DNA of 64,000 nt, taken from contig NZ_JFFR01000002.1 of assembly GCF_000695685.1 (NCBI RefSeq), positions 496,001 through 560,000 on the forward strand, given 5' to 3'. The translations under genes were made by a program, and so were the position numbers. How positions within the stretch are numbered: position 1 is the first letter of the stretch; every line of letters starts with the position of its first letter. Below, piece by piece: positions 8,624 to 17,270 of this stretch. The DNA comes from Vibrio fortis (GTDB taxonomy: Bacteria; Pseudomonadota; Gammaproteobacteria; Enterobacterales; Vibrionaceae). The notes beneath the pieces are model-generated. The model was given only the letters and a program-made list of their open reading frames with translations. It made no database searches and had not been told where the DNA came from.

Positions 8624-8643
8624 ATTAGAGTCATTACTCTAAT
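8624..8643. promoter_or_regulatory. Perfect inverted repeat just before the tolC-like gene
   Basis: ATTAGAGT (8624-8631) and ACTCTAAT (8636-8643) are exact inverted copies spaced by four bases, ending nine bases before the ATG. The place suits an operator for a repressor of the export operon or a hairpin over the ribosome site. No regulator gene is adjacent. Confidence 0.4.
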
Positions 8644-8652
8644 TTGGTAAGT

Positions 8653-10095
8653 ATGAAGATGACATCACCAAAATTCAGACCAAAATTTTCACTGGCCGCA
8701 CTGCTAATAAGCTGTGTAAGTTCGGCCAGCTTTGCCGCGCCTCTCTCCTTTCCTGATGCATGGGATCTGCTACAACAAAACAATAATTCTCTAGCGGCAC
8801 AGCAAGCAAACGTAGAGCGCTATCGGCACCTTCAAAACGCAACTGGCAGCCTCAACTTACCTTCTGTTACCTTAGGTGCAAACTACACACACCTCGATAG
8901 CGATGTAACAATCAATGGGGAGCAGTTTGCGGATAGCTTAAGTGGAGTGCCCAGTTTAGGTGCTCTAGGACCAGCATTGCAGCCTATTCTCGGCAGTTTA
9001 GGTGGTATCACTTCAACTATTACAGAACAAGACATCTTCAGTTCTTCTATACGTGCTGTGTGGCCTATCTTCACAGGTGGTCGAATTACGGCTGCTCAGA
9101 CGGCGGCGGAAGGCCAAAGTGAAGAAGCGCAAAGTCAGTTCTTGATGGAGAAACAAGCGCGCTACGAGGATCTTACCAAGTACTACTTCTCTGTGATTCT
9201 GGCACAAGATGTCGTCCAAACCCGTTTAGCGGTAGAAGCCGGCTTAACTCAACACCGAGATTTTGCGATTAAATTGGAAGAGCAAGGTCAGATTGCGCGC
9301 GTAGAACGATTGCAAGCAGACGCCTCTCTCGATAAAGCAATCGTGGAAAGAACAAAAGCTCAAAACGACCTTAAAATCGCCCAACTTGCATTAACTCAGA
9401 TTCTCGGCCTCTCAGAAACCGTTGAGCCATCAGAAGCCCTGTTCATCAACAACAACCTGCCAAATATGGACACCTTTGTTGACCAGACACTAACGACCTA
9501 TCCAGGTTTGAGCATTTTAGACGCCAAAGAGAAGCAAGCGAGCAGCCTAATTAAAGCCGAGAAAGGCAAATACTATCCGGAAGTTTACCTATACGGCGAC
9601 TACAGCCTGCATGAAGATGACTCACTTGCGAGTGAAATGAAACCCGACTGGTTAGTAGGGATTGGGGTCAATGTACCACTGATTGATACATCAGGTCGCT
9701 CCGACAAGGTTGCTGCTGCGCACAGTGCGGTTTCACAAGTTCAATATCTAAAGTCTCAAGCAAAACAAGACCTCACAGTATTGGTTCAAAAAACTTACCT
9801 TGAGGCACAACAGGCTGTTGAAGAAGTTCAAGGTCTAAACTCAAGCTTGTCGCTAGCGCAAGAAAACCTATTACTGCGCAAGAAAGCCTTTAATCAAGGT
9901 TTATCTACGTCGTTAGAAGTGGTGGATGCCGAACTCTATTTGGCGAGCATCAAAACTCAACAATCGGTCGCTCGTTTTCAATATCTCGTATCTCTAAACA
10001 AACTATTAGCGCTTAGCAGTGAGATGAATACATTCCCAAGTTATTCAACCTCTGCTGTTTACCCAAATACTCACAACACCAATACAAAAGGATGA
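8653..10095 (+). CDS. TolC-family outer-membrane efflux protein
   Basis: Outer-membrane channel component of a tripartite exporter. The roughly 480-residue protein begins with a signal peptide ending in S-A-S-F-A-A-P and contains two repeated OEP regions (about residues 35-240 and 265-460) rich in long coiled-coil helices, the arrangement that builds the TolC trimer. I start at the ATG at 8653; a TTG at 8644 and an ATG at 8659 are alternatives, and none has a strong ribosome site. The next gene starts three bases after the stop, so it heads a four-gene operon with an adaptor and two ABC-2 membrane proteins. Substrate unknown; drug or lipid-like export is typical of such sets. Confidence 0.9.
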   Translation: MKMTSPKFRPKFSLAALLISCVSSASFAAPLSFPDAWDLLQQNNNSLAAQQANVERYRHLQNATGSLNLPSVTLGANYTHLDSDVTINGEQFADSLSGVPSLGALGPALQPILGSLGGITSTITEQDIFSSSIRAVWPIFTGGRITAAQTAAEGQSEEAQSQFLMEKQARYEDLTKYYFSVILAQDVVQTRLAVEAGLTQHRDFAIKLEEQGQIARVERLQADASLDKAIVERTKAQNDLKIAQLALTQILGLSETVEPSEALFINNNLPNMDTFVDQTLTTYPGLSILDAKEKQASSLIKAEKGKYYPEVYLYGDYSLHEDDSLASEMKPDWLVGIGVNVPLIDTSGRSDKVAAAHSAVSQVQYLKSQAKQDLTVLVQKTYLEAQQAVEEVQGLNSSLSLAQENLLLRKKAFNQGLSTSLEVVDAELYLASIKTQQSVARFQYLVSLNKLLALSSEMNTFPSYSTSAVYPNTHNTNTKG

Positions 10096-10098
10096 TTC

Positions 10099-11073
10099 AT
10101 GAAATCTGTTAAACCACTTATCGCTTCAATCATCGGTATTGGCATTGTCGGTTGGGTTGGGTACAGCTTCTACCAAGCATACCTGCCACAGCCTGTTAAG
10201 ATTCAAGGTCAGATCGATGCTCAGCAATACAGCATCTCTTCCAAAGTGCCAGGGCGTATCGACCAAGTCTTCGTTCGTAAAGGTGACACCGTTGAAAAAG
10301 GTCAATTGGTCTTCTCACTACTGAGCCCTGAGATCGATGCAAAGCTTGAGCAAGCAAAAGCTGGAGAGAAAGCAGCAGGCGCACTTGCACAAGAAGCCGA
10401 GAAAGGCGCACGTGAGCAGCAAATCCAAGCTGCGAAAGATCAATGGCTAAAAGCCAAGGCAGCCGCTGATTTAATGGAGAAGACTTACCAACGAGTCAAC
10501 AACCTCTATAAAGACGGCGTCGTTGCTGAGCAAAAGCGTGACGAAGCGAAAACTCAATGGCAAGCAGCGAAATATACAGAAAGTGCCGCGCTTCAGATGT
10601 ATAAGCTGGCTAAAGAAGGCGCTCGTGATGAAACCAAAGTCGCAGCAGCTCAAAGAGCGTTAATGGCTGCAGGCGCCGTTGCCGAGGTTGAGGCTTACGC
10701 CAAAGATACACAAATCCACAGTTGGTTTAATGGTGAAGTTGCTCAAGTGCTATTAAGCAGTGGTGAACTGGCACCTCAAGGTTTCCCTGTTGTCACTGTT
10801 ATCGACACGCAAGACGCTTGGGCTGTGCTCAATGTTCGAGAAGATCACCTTAAGTACTTCGAAAAAGGATCCCAATTTGATGCTTACCTTCCTGCACTTG
10901 ATAAAAGCGTAACATTCGAAGTGAGTCATATTGCCGTCATGGGTGATTTTGCGACTTGGCGATCAACGGATGCCGCACAAGGCTTTGACCTAAGAACATT
11001 TGAAATTGAAGCTCGCCCAGTCGATAACAATGATACGTTACGCATGGGTATGAGTTTGGTCGTTGAATTGTAA
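10099..11073 (+). CDS. HlyD-family periplasmic adaptor (membrane fusion protein)
   Basis: A 324-residue adaptor with one N-terminal membrane helix (about residues 7-27), a lipoyl half-domain (S-S-K-V-P-G-R-I followed by V-R-K-G-D-T-V-E-K-G-Q), an alanine/glutamine-rich coiled-coil hairpin (about 80-190), and the second lipoyl half and beta-barrel (about 205-324). It is expected to bridge the inner-membrane exporter and the TolC-like channel. It follows the channel gene by three bases, with its ribosome site AAAGGA inside the end of that gene. Similar to E. coli YhiI/YbhG adaptors in plan; substrate unknown. Confidence 0.92.
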   Translation: MKSVKPLIASIIGIGIVGWVGYSFYQAYLPQPVKIQGQIDAQQYSISSKVPGRIDQVFVRKGDTVEKGQLVFSLLSPEIDAKLEQAKAGEKAAGALAQEAEKGAREQQIQAAKDQWLKAKAAADLMEKTYQRVNNLYKDGVVAEQKRDEAKTQWQAAKYTESAALQMYKLAKEGARDETKVAAAQRALMAAGAVAEVEAYAKDTQIHSWFNGEVAQVLLSSGELAPQGFPVVTVIDTQDAWAVLNVREDHLKYFEKGSQFDAYLPALDKSVTFEVSHIAVMGDFATWRSTDAAQGFDLRTFEIEARPVDNNDTLRMGMSLVVEL

Positions 11074-11081
11074 GGTCAATT

Positions 11082-12272
11082 ATGTCCTATTCCCCTCAAC
11101 CCAACGATGTTGAAGCCACTGATAGCGAATTTGTGCGTCAGTGGCGAATCGTGCGCAAAGACAAATGGTTGCTATCGAGCCTCACTTGGATCCCACTACT
11201 TCTGGCAGCAAGTATCTGGTTGATTTTCTCTCAAGGTATTGCTCGCGATCTGCCTGTTGCGGTGGTGAACTTAAATCATGGCCAGCTTTCTCAGCAGTTT
11301 GTTCGTTTAGTTGATGCCTCTCCAACGTTAGCGGTGACGCAAAAATTCACAGATATTAGCCAAGCAAAACAAGCCATGGTCAAACGTGATATTTATGGCT
11401 ACGTGATCATCCCTAAGCATTTTGAGCGCGATATCTACCTTGGACTGAACCCTAAGGTTTCTGTGTTCTATAACAGCCAATTTATCCTGATTGGTAAGCT
11501 GGTCAACTCGGCTCTGTTACAAGCACAAGGAACATTTAATGCTCAAGTTGAAGTCGCTAAGCAGTTATCCCATGGCAACAAAACGGTGAAATCAGCACTT
11601 GGCCAAGCATTGACAATCCAAAGTCAGATTACCCCGCTATTCAATAAGAACACCAGCTATTCGCAGTTCTTAGTATCGGCGATCATCCCTGCCCTGTGGC
11701 AGATCATGATTGTCGTCGGAACCATATTGGTTTTGGCTGCCAATTGTCGTGAAAGAGTGTTGAAAAAATGGCTCGGTACATCGCCAGTAAAAGCACTTAC
11801 CTCGACATTGCTGCCTTACACTCTACTGTTCTTAGTGTTTGGTATCAGCTTTATGGCTTGGTTTTACGTATTTTTGGATTGGCCTTATCACGGGAGTTTC
11901 ACACCTCTGATATTCGCACAACTGATCACCGTCATTTGTTGCATGATCATGGGCAGTGCCTTCTTCTTTTTGACACTCGATCCCGCGAGAGCCATGAGCT
12001 TTGCAGGTGCATTCACTGCTCCAAGCTTTGCATTCATGGGGATCACCTTTCCAGTAACAGACATGAATGCAGCCGCGCAAGCATGGCGCAGTCTTCTGCC
12101 GATTAGTCATTACATTGAAGTTCAAACCGCACTGTCGAGTTACGGCATTAATGCAGCGCAAACGATAATGCAGCTGCTACCAATGTTCGGCTACGTGATT
12201 CCAGCGGTTATCACACTGCTTCTGATCCGTAAACATTTGAACGCACAACCAGTGATTGGAGCCGTACAATGA
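11082..12272 (+). CDS. ABC-2 type transporter membrane protein (first of a pair)
   Basis: A 396-residue integral membrane protein. One membrane helix near residue 30-52 is followed by a large periplasmic domain (about 55-200) and then five or six helices, the layout of the ABC-2 membrane family used by YbhR/YhhJ-type exporters. It starts eight bases after hlyD and overlaps the next gene by four bases (ATGA), so the pair is translationally coupled and probably forms a heterodimer. These permeases normally need an ATP-binding subunit, but none is encoded in the operon or elsewhere nearby. The ATPase may come from another locus. Confidence 0.88.
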   Translation: MSYSPQPNDVEATDSEFVRQWRIVRKDKWLLSSLTWIPLLLAASIWLIFSQGIARDLPVAVVNLNHGQLSQQFVRLVDASPTLAVTQKFTDISQAKQAMVKRDIYGYVIIPKHFERDIYLGLNPKVSVFYNSQFILIGKLVNSALLQAQGTFNAQVEVAKQLSHGNKTVKSALGQALTIQSQITPLFNKNTSYSQFLVSAIIPALWQIMIVVGTILVLAANCRERVLKKWLGTSPVKALTSTLLPYTLLFLVFGISFMAWFYVFLDWPYHGSFTPLIFAQLITVICCMIMGSAFFFLTLDPARAMSFAGAFTAPSFAFMGITFPVTDMNAAAQAWRSLLPISHYIEVQTALSSYGINAAQTIMQLLPMFGYVIPAVITLLLIRKHLNAQPVIGAVQ

Positions 12273-13432
12273 AACCAGTCAGCTTCATCGAACTCATTAA
12301 GCACGAGCTCTTAGCTGTCGTCCAAAACCCAGTCGTCTTATTGACCGTCTTTGGTGGGGTGATTTTCTACTCTTTTCTCTATCCTCTGCCTTATTCACAA
12401 CAGACCCCTGAGCAACTAAAAGCCTCAGTGGTCAATTTGGATGGTAGCCAGAGCAGCTATCAACTAGAACGTATGGTCGATGCCACACCTCAAATTGACA
12501 TCACTCGCCGTGATTTTAGTCTCGCAGACGCTAAACAAGCGCTACTGAATCAGGAAATTGGTGGCTTTTTCGTGATTCCAGAGAATTTCTACAAAGATTT
12601 GCTGCTAGGTAAAAGTCCAACACTATCGTATGCGGGCGATGCTTCGTTCTTTCTTGTGTACGGTACTATCATCGAGGGCTTGGCTAAAGCGGGAGGCACA
12701 CTAGCCGCACAGGTTAAAGTCAGCCACCTACTCGTTGAAGGCGCACCGTTAGAAACTGCAGCCAATGGGTATAACGCATTCAGTCTCAACCTCAAACCAA
12801 CGTTTAACAGTCGTATGGGCTACATAGATTACGTTGTACCAGCGGTTTTTGTTTTGATACTCCAGCAAACCCTCGCGATGGCATCTGGCTTAATCGGTGC
12901 AACCCAAAATAGCCAAGCAACCCCAGGATATTGGTCACGGGTTTCAAGCTTAAAGCTGATTGTCGCTCGTTGCTGTGTACTCGTGGGCATCTATTACCTA
13001 CTCGCTATGTATTACTTTGGGGCGAGCTTCGATTTCTACGGCATCAACTCACTGGCAACTCATGGTCAATTACTTACATTACTTCTCCCATTCTTAGTCG
13101 GTAGCTGCTTAGTTGGTATCTTGATTGGTGAATTTGTGCCAAGAAGAGAATGGGTCACTGTCGTTGTTTTGATCAGTTCTATGCCTTTGATTTTCTCCTC
13201 AGGCTTTATATGGCCTGTTGAGATGATGCCAACTTGGCTGGTTGGACTGTCGCAACTCTTTCCAAGTACCCCAGCAATACAAGGCTTTCTTGGTATAAAT
13301 CAGATGGGCGCCACTTGGCAAGATATAGCACCGCAGTGGACTTTATTATGGGGACAAGTCGCGCTTTGGTCTTCATTATTAGCGGTTAAGTTGTTTCACA
13401 AATCTCAGAAACGAACCGCTGGGTATAACTAA
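12269..13432 (+). CDS. ABC-2 type transporter membrane protein (second of a pair)
   Basis: A 387-residue paralogue of the preceding gene with the same plan: one N-terminal helix (about 22-42), a periplasmic domain (about 45-180), then a C-terminal helix bundle including the I-F-S-S-G-F-I-W-P-V-E-M-M-P segment typical of ABC-2 proteins. Both proteins share the periplasmic V-V-N-L-(D/N) and L-(E/V)-R-(M/L)-V-D-A-(T/S)-P motifs, which indicates an old duplication. Its start overlaps the previous stop. It is the last gene of the operon and is followed by a strong terminator. Confidence 0.88.
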   Translation: MKPVSFIELIKHELLAVVQNPVVLLTVFGGVIFYSFLYPLPYSQQTPEQLKASVVNLDGSQSSYQLERMVDATPQIDITRRDFSLADAKQALLNQEIGGFFVIPENFYKDLLLGKSPTLSYAGDASFFLVYGTIIEGLAKAGGTLAAQVKVSHLLVEGAPLETAANGYNAFSLNLKPTFNSRMGYIDYVVPAVFVLILQQTLAMASGLIGATQNSQATPGYWSRVSSLKLIVARCCVLVGIYYLLAMYYFGASFDFYGINSLATHGQLLTLLLPFLVGSCLVGILIGEFVPRREWVTVVVLISSMPLIFSSGFIWPVEMMPTWLVGLSQLFPSTPAIQGFLGINQMGATWQDIAPQWTLLWGQVALWSSLLAVKLFHKSQKRTAGYN

Positions 13433-13492
13433 TAACTACTAGCAATAAGCTTTGTGGTTTATAAAAATAACGTACACTAACAATTACTTCTC

Positions 13493-13522
13493 AAAAGGCC
13501 CTTTATTATAAAGGGCTTTTTT
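13493..13522 (+). terminator. Terminator of the tolC-hlyD-ABC2 operon
   Basis: GCCCTTTA (13498-13505) pairs with TAAAGGGC (13509-13516) across a three-base loop, with AAAA before and TTTTTT after. Confidence 0.85.
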
Positions 13523-14064
13523 ATTCGCCAAATATAAAGTAACACCGGTAAATAGCTCTAACTTTTATACAGCCAAAATATAAGATTTACCGACTGCGAC
13601 TTGCTGACTTCTACCGTCAGTTTTTTACCGCACCAATGGCCATCTCAAGAAGCTCAAAACACTCCCTTTAGCAACATGGTCAACACAATTTCACAGGTTT
13701 GGCTCAACATGCAAACTGATGTTCATTCTAAAAGGCCAATAGTCGCAATTTCAAAACAATGACTTACTGAAAACGATGACTGAGCCCAAACAAATGTAAA
13801 TTAATTGTAAAAAATTCTTTAATGCCATTATTTTTATGTATAGGATTATCAGCAAGGTCAGTTATAAAAATAGAACGACCTTACTCACACAGAGAAGCTA
13901 TATCCATATAAAACTTGTTCAGTAATTATATTTATTCGAAGTATTGAGTTAGTTGCAAGCCGTTTGTTGCCAACCAAATGAATAGATAACTTGTTGAAAA
14001 TAAAAGTTAATAGAAAGCAAGCTCAACAGCAGTAAATAAAATTTAGTAAAATACAGGGAAAACC
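13523..14064. other. Long AT-rich leader region before the first AGCS symporter
   Basis: About 540 bases without a credible ORF. A short inverted repeat AAGGTC/GACCTT lies at 13854-13882. I see no glycine aptamer or other known riboswitch here, in contrast with the second symporter. The promoter cannot be placed with confidence. Confidence 0.5.
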
Positions 14065-15606
14065 ATGAAAAACATAAGAGCATTATTTTTAGGGTTTATA
14101 TTATTATTCAGTTCCACCGCATTTGCAGAAGAAGGGTCATTTAATCAAACAATCAGTAATTTAAGCCAAAGCATTGATGGTTTTTTCAACGAATATACTG
14201 GATGGTTCGTTGGATTAATATTCAAAAGTGTGCCAGTTGGCGAAGCTAACTTCCCAATCATTGTTGGTTGGTTATTGCTCGCTGCACTCATTTTTACTGT
14301 TTATTTTGGCTTCGTTCAATTTAAGCGCGTGGGTATGGCCATCGACATTATTCGAGGCAAATACACAGACCCTAACTCCAAAGAAGACGGCGAGGTTTCT
14401 CACTTTCAAGCGTTAGCTACTGCCCTTTCCGGAACCGTCGGCCTTGGTAACATCGCAGGTGTAGGTGCTGCTCTAGCAATTGGTGGTCCAGGTGCAACAT
14501 TCTGGATGATCTTGTGTGGCCTTCTTGGTATGGCATCAAAATTCTGTGAGTGTACGTTAGGTGTTAAATACCGCACCATCTTACCTTCAGGTGTTGTATC
14601 TGGTGGTCCAATGTACTATCTAAGCCAAGGTCTAAGCGAACGTGGCATGGGCGGATTAGGTAAAGCACTGGCTATCGGCTTTGCTCTAATGTGTATTCTG
14701 GGTTCTCTGGGTGGCGGCAACATGTTCCAAGCCAACCAAGCTCACGCAATGCTAACTTACGCATTCGACATTCCAAGCGAGTACGGCATCATTACAGGCT
14801 TTGTTCTAGCTGGTTTGGTTTTCTCTGTAATTGTTGGTGGTATGCCTTCGATTGCTTCTGTAACTGAGCGTGTTGTACCTTGGATGGCAGCGCTATACAT
14901 CGGTATGGCTCTTATTGTTATCGGTTCTAACCTTGATCAAGTAGGCCCTGCTTTCAACGCTATCTTTACTGGTGCATTTACTGGTGAAGGTGTTGTAGGT
15001 GGCTTCATTGGTGCCCTAATCCAAGGTTTGAAACGTGCGACATTCTCAAACGAAGCTGGTGTAGGTTCTGCTGCGATTGCTCACTCTGCGGTTAAAACTA
15101 AAGAGCCAATCACGGAAGGTCTTGTTTCACTACTAGAACCGTTCGTTGATACCGTTGTAATCTGTACAATGACAGCACTTGTTATCACTATCGCAGGTCT
15201 AAACACAGGTCCATTCGATGGTTCAGGTCTAACTGGTGTAACACTAACAGCCGCTTCGTTTACTGAGACAGCTGGCTTCTTCAAATACACCCTTGCTCTT
15301 GCTGTTATCATGTTTGCTTTCTCAACTATGATCTCTTGGTCTTACTACGGTCTGAAAGCATGGACTTACCTATTCGGTGAAGGTAAAGCAACTGAGCTTG
15401 TGTTCAAAGTGATGTTCTGTGTGTTCGTTGTGATTGGTGCGACAATTCAGTTTGGTGCGGTAATCGACTTCTCAGATGCAGCAATCTTCGCGATGTCTAT
15501 CTTCAACATCCTTGGTCTTTACTTCCTAATGCCTGTTGTGAAAAAAGAACTTCAGTCATTCGTAGCTCGAGTGAAGTCAGGCGAGATCAAAACATACGGA
15601 AAATAG
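14065..15606 (+). CDS. Sodium:alanine/glycine symporter, AGCS family (first copy)
   Basis: Inner-membrane secondary transporter of 513 residues that imports alanine, glycine or a similar amino acid with sodium. The core carries family landmarks: G-L-G-N-I-A-G-V, G-G-P-G-A-T-F-W-M and later G-(I/L)-K-R-A-T-F-S-N-E-A-G-V-G-S-A. About ten to eleven membrane helices are visible. It is about 50 residues longer than the usual AGCS protein at the N terminus, where the first 21 residues look like a signal peptide (cut after F-A) followed by a hydrophilic stretch. Ribosome site is weak (GGGA). It is monocistronic with its own terminator. Compare the second AGCS copy at 17271. Confidence 0.93.
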   Translation: MKNIRALFLGFILLFSSTAFAEEGSFNQTISNLSQSIDGFFNEYTGWFVGLIFKSVPVGEANFPIIVGWLLLAALIFTVYFGFVQFKRVGMAIDIIRGKYTDPNSKEDGEVSHFQALATALSGTVGLGNIAGVGAALAIGGPGATFWMILCGLLGMASKFCECTLGVKYRTILPSGVVSGGPMYYLSQGLSERGMGGLGKALAIGFALMCILGSLGGGNMFQANQAHAMLTYAFDIPSEYGIITGFVLAGLVFSVIVGGMPSIASVTERVVPWMAALYIGMALIVIGSNLDQVGPAFNAIFTGAFTGEGVVGGFIGALIQGLKRATFSNEAGVGSAAIAHSAVKTKEPITEGLVSLLEPFVDTVVICTMTALVITIAGLNTGPFDGSGLTGVTLTAASFTETAGFFKYTLALAVIMFAFSTMISWSYYGLKAWTYLFGEGKATELVFKVMFCVFVVIGATIQFGAVIDFSDAAIFAMSIFNILGLYFLMPVVKKELQSFVARVKSGEIKTYGK

Positions 15607-15645
15607 AATCTTGTTTTAGCAACAGATCCCTATTGACCAAATAGC

Positions 15646-15682
15646 AAAAAGTCCATATCAAGCAATGATATGGACTTTTTTT
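15646..15682. terminator. Bidirectional terminator after the first AGCS gene
   Basis: AAAAAGTCCATATCA (15646-15660) pairs perfectly with TGATATGGACTTTTT (15666-15680) around a five-base loop. It separates two converging genes. Confidence 0.9.
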
Positions 15683-15728
15683 GTTTAATCGAATTTTGTT
15701 TAATCGAATGTAGAAAAAGTACGAGAGA

Positions 15729-16481
15729 TTACAATCCAATCTCTTCAGTCAGATCTTTGATTTGCTGAAGGTCCATTCTATGAACTTCTATCATCTGTCT
15801 AATGTCGCTCAAACGAGAATTAGCAGCATCAAGCTTGTCACAAGAGTCTGATTTCGCATCCCAAGACGTGCCCTCTAGGAATGTATCACACTGCTTCTTA
15901 AGCGGCTTTAGATTAGGCTCTAACCTATCACGCTCTGCCTCTAACGCTTCAAGCGCTTGGGTAATTTGTAACTCTTTACGGAACAGTTCACGTGAGCGCT
16001 CAAACATGGTCGATTGCATGTCCGCTTGGCGGTTGAGTTTTTGATTGTTTTGTTCTGACTGCTCTAGTGCTACTTTTTGTTCATTCAGTTGTTGCTCTAG
16101 CGAGTAATTGGCTTTTTCGAGAACAGCGGTCTGCTTTGTTATCTCATCCAACTCTTTCTGGTGCGCTTCAGCTTGTTTTTGCAGAGCTGCTTCAACTTGG
16201 TTACCAATTTCTGAGTCAACTTTAGCTACCTTAGCTTCAACTTGTGTCACCAACTGCTGCTTACTGTTCTTCAACTCTTGATAGCGAGACTCTAAGACTT
16301 GATAGGTTGACTCCCATTTCGATGCTGTGACCGAAGAGCCAATCAGACCTCCAAGGGCTAAACCCATAACGGCGGCAATACCAATGTATAGCTGACTGCG
16401 TTTGTCACGTTCTTCTATGACAACCACTTCGTCTTGTTCATTCTGCCCAGATTGTTGGCTCACAGGGTTACTCCAATTCAT
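15729..16481 (-). CDS. Membrane-anchored coiled-coil protein of unknown function
   Basis: A 250-residue protein with an acidic N terminus, one membrane helix (about residues 31-53, with small-residue motif G-L-A-L-G-G-L-I-G), then a long charged coiled coil (about 58-195) and a C-terminal helical part with two cysteines (C-D-T-F-L-E and D-S-C-D) spaced about 20 residues. The topology suggests a single-pass inner-membrane protein with the coiled coil in the periplasm. Such proteins are sometimes labelled chromosome partition proteins only because of the coiled coil; I do not support that. The ATG at 16481 has no clear ribosome site. A 52-residue membrane protein lies 90 bases upstream on the same strand. 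Confidence 0.75.
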   Translation of the reverse strand: MNWSNPVSQQSGQNEQDEVVVIEERDKRSQLYIGIAAVMGLALGGLIGSSVTASKWESTYQVLESRYQELKNSKQQLVTQVEAKVAKVDSEIGNQVEAALQKQAEAHQKELDEITKQTAVLEKANYSLEQQLNEQKVALEQSEQNNQKLNRQADMQSTMFERSRELFRKELQITQALEALEAERDRLEPNLKPLKKQCDTFLEGTSWDAKSDSCDKLDAANSRLSDIRQMIEVHRMDLQQIKDLTEEIGL

Positions 16482-16571
16482 TAAAGGTTACAATGTCACT
16501 GCAAAGTTAACAGCAACAAGTACTACTCTTGGCTGTGGCATACTTCCACCTAATGAAGTCACCAGTCAGCT

Positions 16572-16730
16572 TCAGCGTGTTAGCTCGGAAAACATTAAGC
16601 TTGCGGTGTACAACAAAAAGCCACCTACGATGACAATCACTACGCTTTTCTGCACTTTTTCGTTGGTCCGATAACGAAACAGTACAAACGCCAACGCCAA
16701 TAAAAAAACAATTGCGATTAGTCGAGTCAT
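16572..16730 (-). CDS. Small two-helix membrane protein, 52 residues
   Basis: The ATG at 16730 follows a very strong AAGGAGGAG ribosome site, which decides the start; the frame could be extended to 16802 but without support. The product has a hydrophobic helix at residues 2-18, a short basic loop (F-R-Y-R-T-N-E-K-V-Q-K) and a second helix at about 30-46. No family is recognised. It is followed 90 bases later by the coiled-coil membrane protein on the same strand, so the two may be co-transcribed and work together in the envelope. Confidence 0.7.
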   Translation of the reverse strand: MTRLIAIVFLLALAFVLFRYRTNEKVQKSVVIVIVGGFLLYTASLMFSELTR

Positions 16731-16907
16731 AACTCCTCCTTGTTTCTCTATTTTATACCATTTAAATAAGCAAGTTACGTCAGAGTCACGTTGTTTGATC
16801 ATTTAGTTGAACAAGATTTGTGCAAACAGATATTTTACTACTGACATCACACTTTTTCTGATCTAGGATACGTGTACAGATTACCTATTCATCTAGGTAA
16901 TTGTTCC
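16731..16907. promoter_or_regulatory. Divergent promoter region before the glycine riboswitch
   Basis: Possible -35 TTGAAC (16807-16812) and -10 TATTTT (16831-16836) with an 18-base spacer could drive the riboswitch transcript. A perfect inverted repeat ATTACCTA/TAGGTAAT (16881-16902) stands directly before the first aptamer and may be an operator or an extra leader stem. Confidence 0.35.
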
Positions 16908-17155
16908 GATGAAGACTGCAGGAGAGTGGTTTTTAACTAAATTTTAACATTTAGTTAGATTGACCCGCCGAAGAAGTAAATCTTTCAGGTGCTTTATGCT
17001 GATGAAAATCAGAAAAGCGAGGACTGTCGTTGGAGGAACCTCTGGAGAGAACCGTTAGATCGGTCGCCGAAGGAGCAAGCTTAGAGACCAAAACTTCTCA
17101 GTAAGTTTTTCGCTAAGTGAAACTCTCAGGCAAAAGGACAGAGGAGTGGAAAGCA
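16908..17155 (+). ncRNA. Tandem glycine riboswitch
   Basis: Two consecutive glycine aptamers are visible. Aptamer 1 (about 16908-17022) contains GCAGGAGAG, a stem TAACTAAA/TTTAGTTA, CGCCGAAGAAGTAAA, TCTTTCAGG and GAGGACTG. Aptamer 2 (about 17028-17155) contains CTCTGGAGAGA, CGCCGAAGGAGCAAG, ACTCTCAGGCAAAAGGACAG. These are the conserved blocks of the gcvT-type glycine riboswitch, a class first studied in vibrios. It precedes an AGCS symporter by about 115 bases. Glycine binding is therefore expected to control that gene, and the association argues that the transporter handles glycine. I see no strong intrinsic terminator between aptamer and gene, so control may be at translation initiation. 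Confidence 0.92.
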
Positions 17156-17270
17156 ACAACCTTAATTCAGAACACTAACTACAGTAATAATGTATTAAGT
17201 GGTGCGATCTCATTGATCAGCACTGCCCTTTCACTCTTCTCCTTAAATTTTTATTTATTAAGGGGAACCT

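Noticed and set aside
8653..13432. Reading the tolC-hlyD-ABC2 operon as the type I exporter of the giant adhesin
   Set aside because: The membrane proteins are ABC-2 type with large periplasmic domains, and no HlyB/LapB-like ATPase is present.
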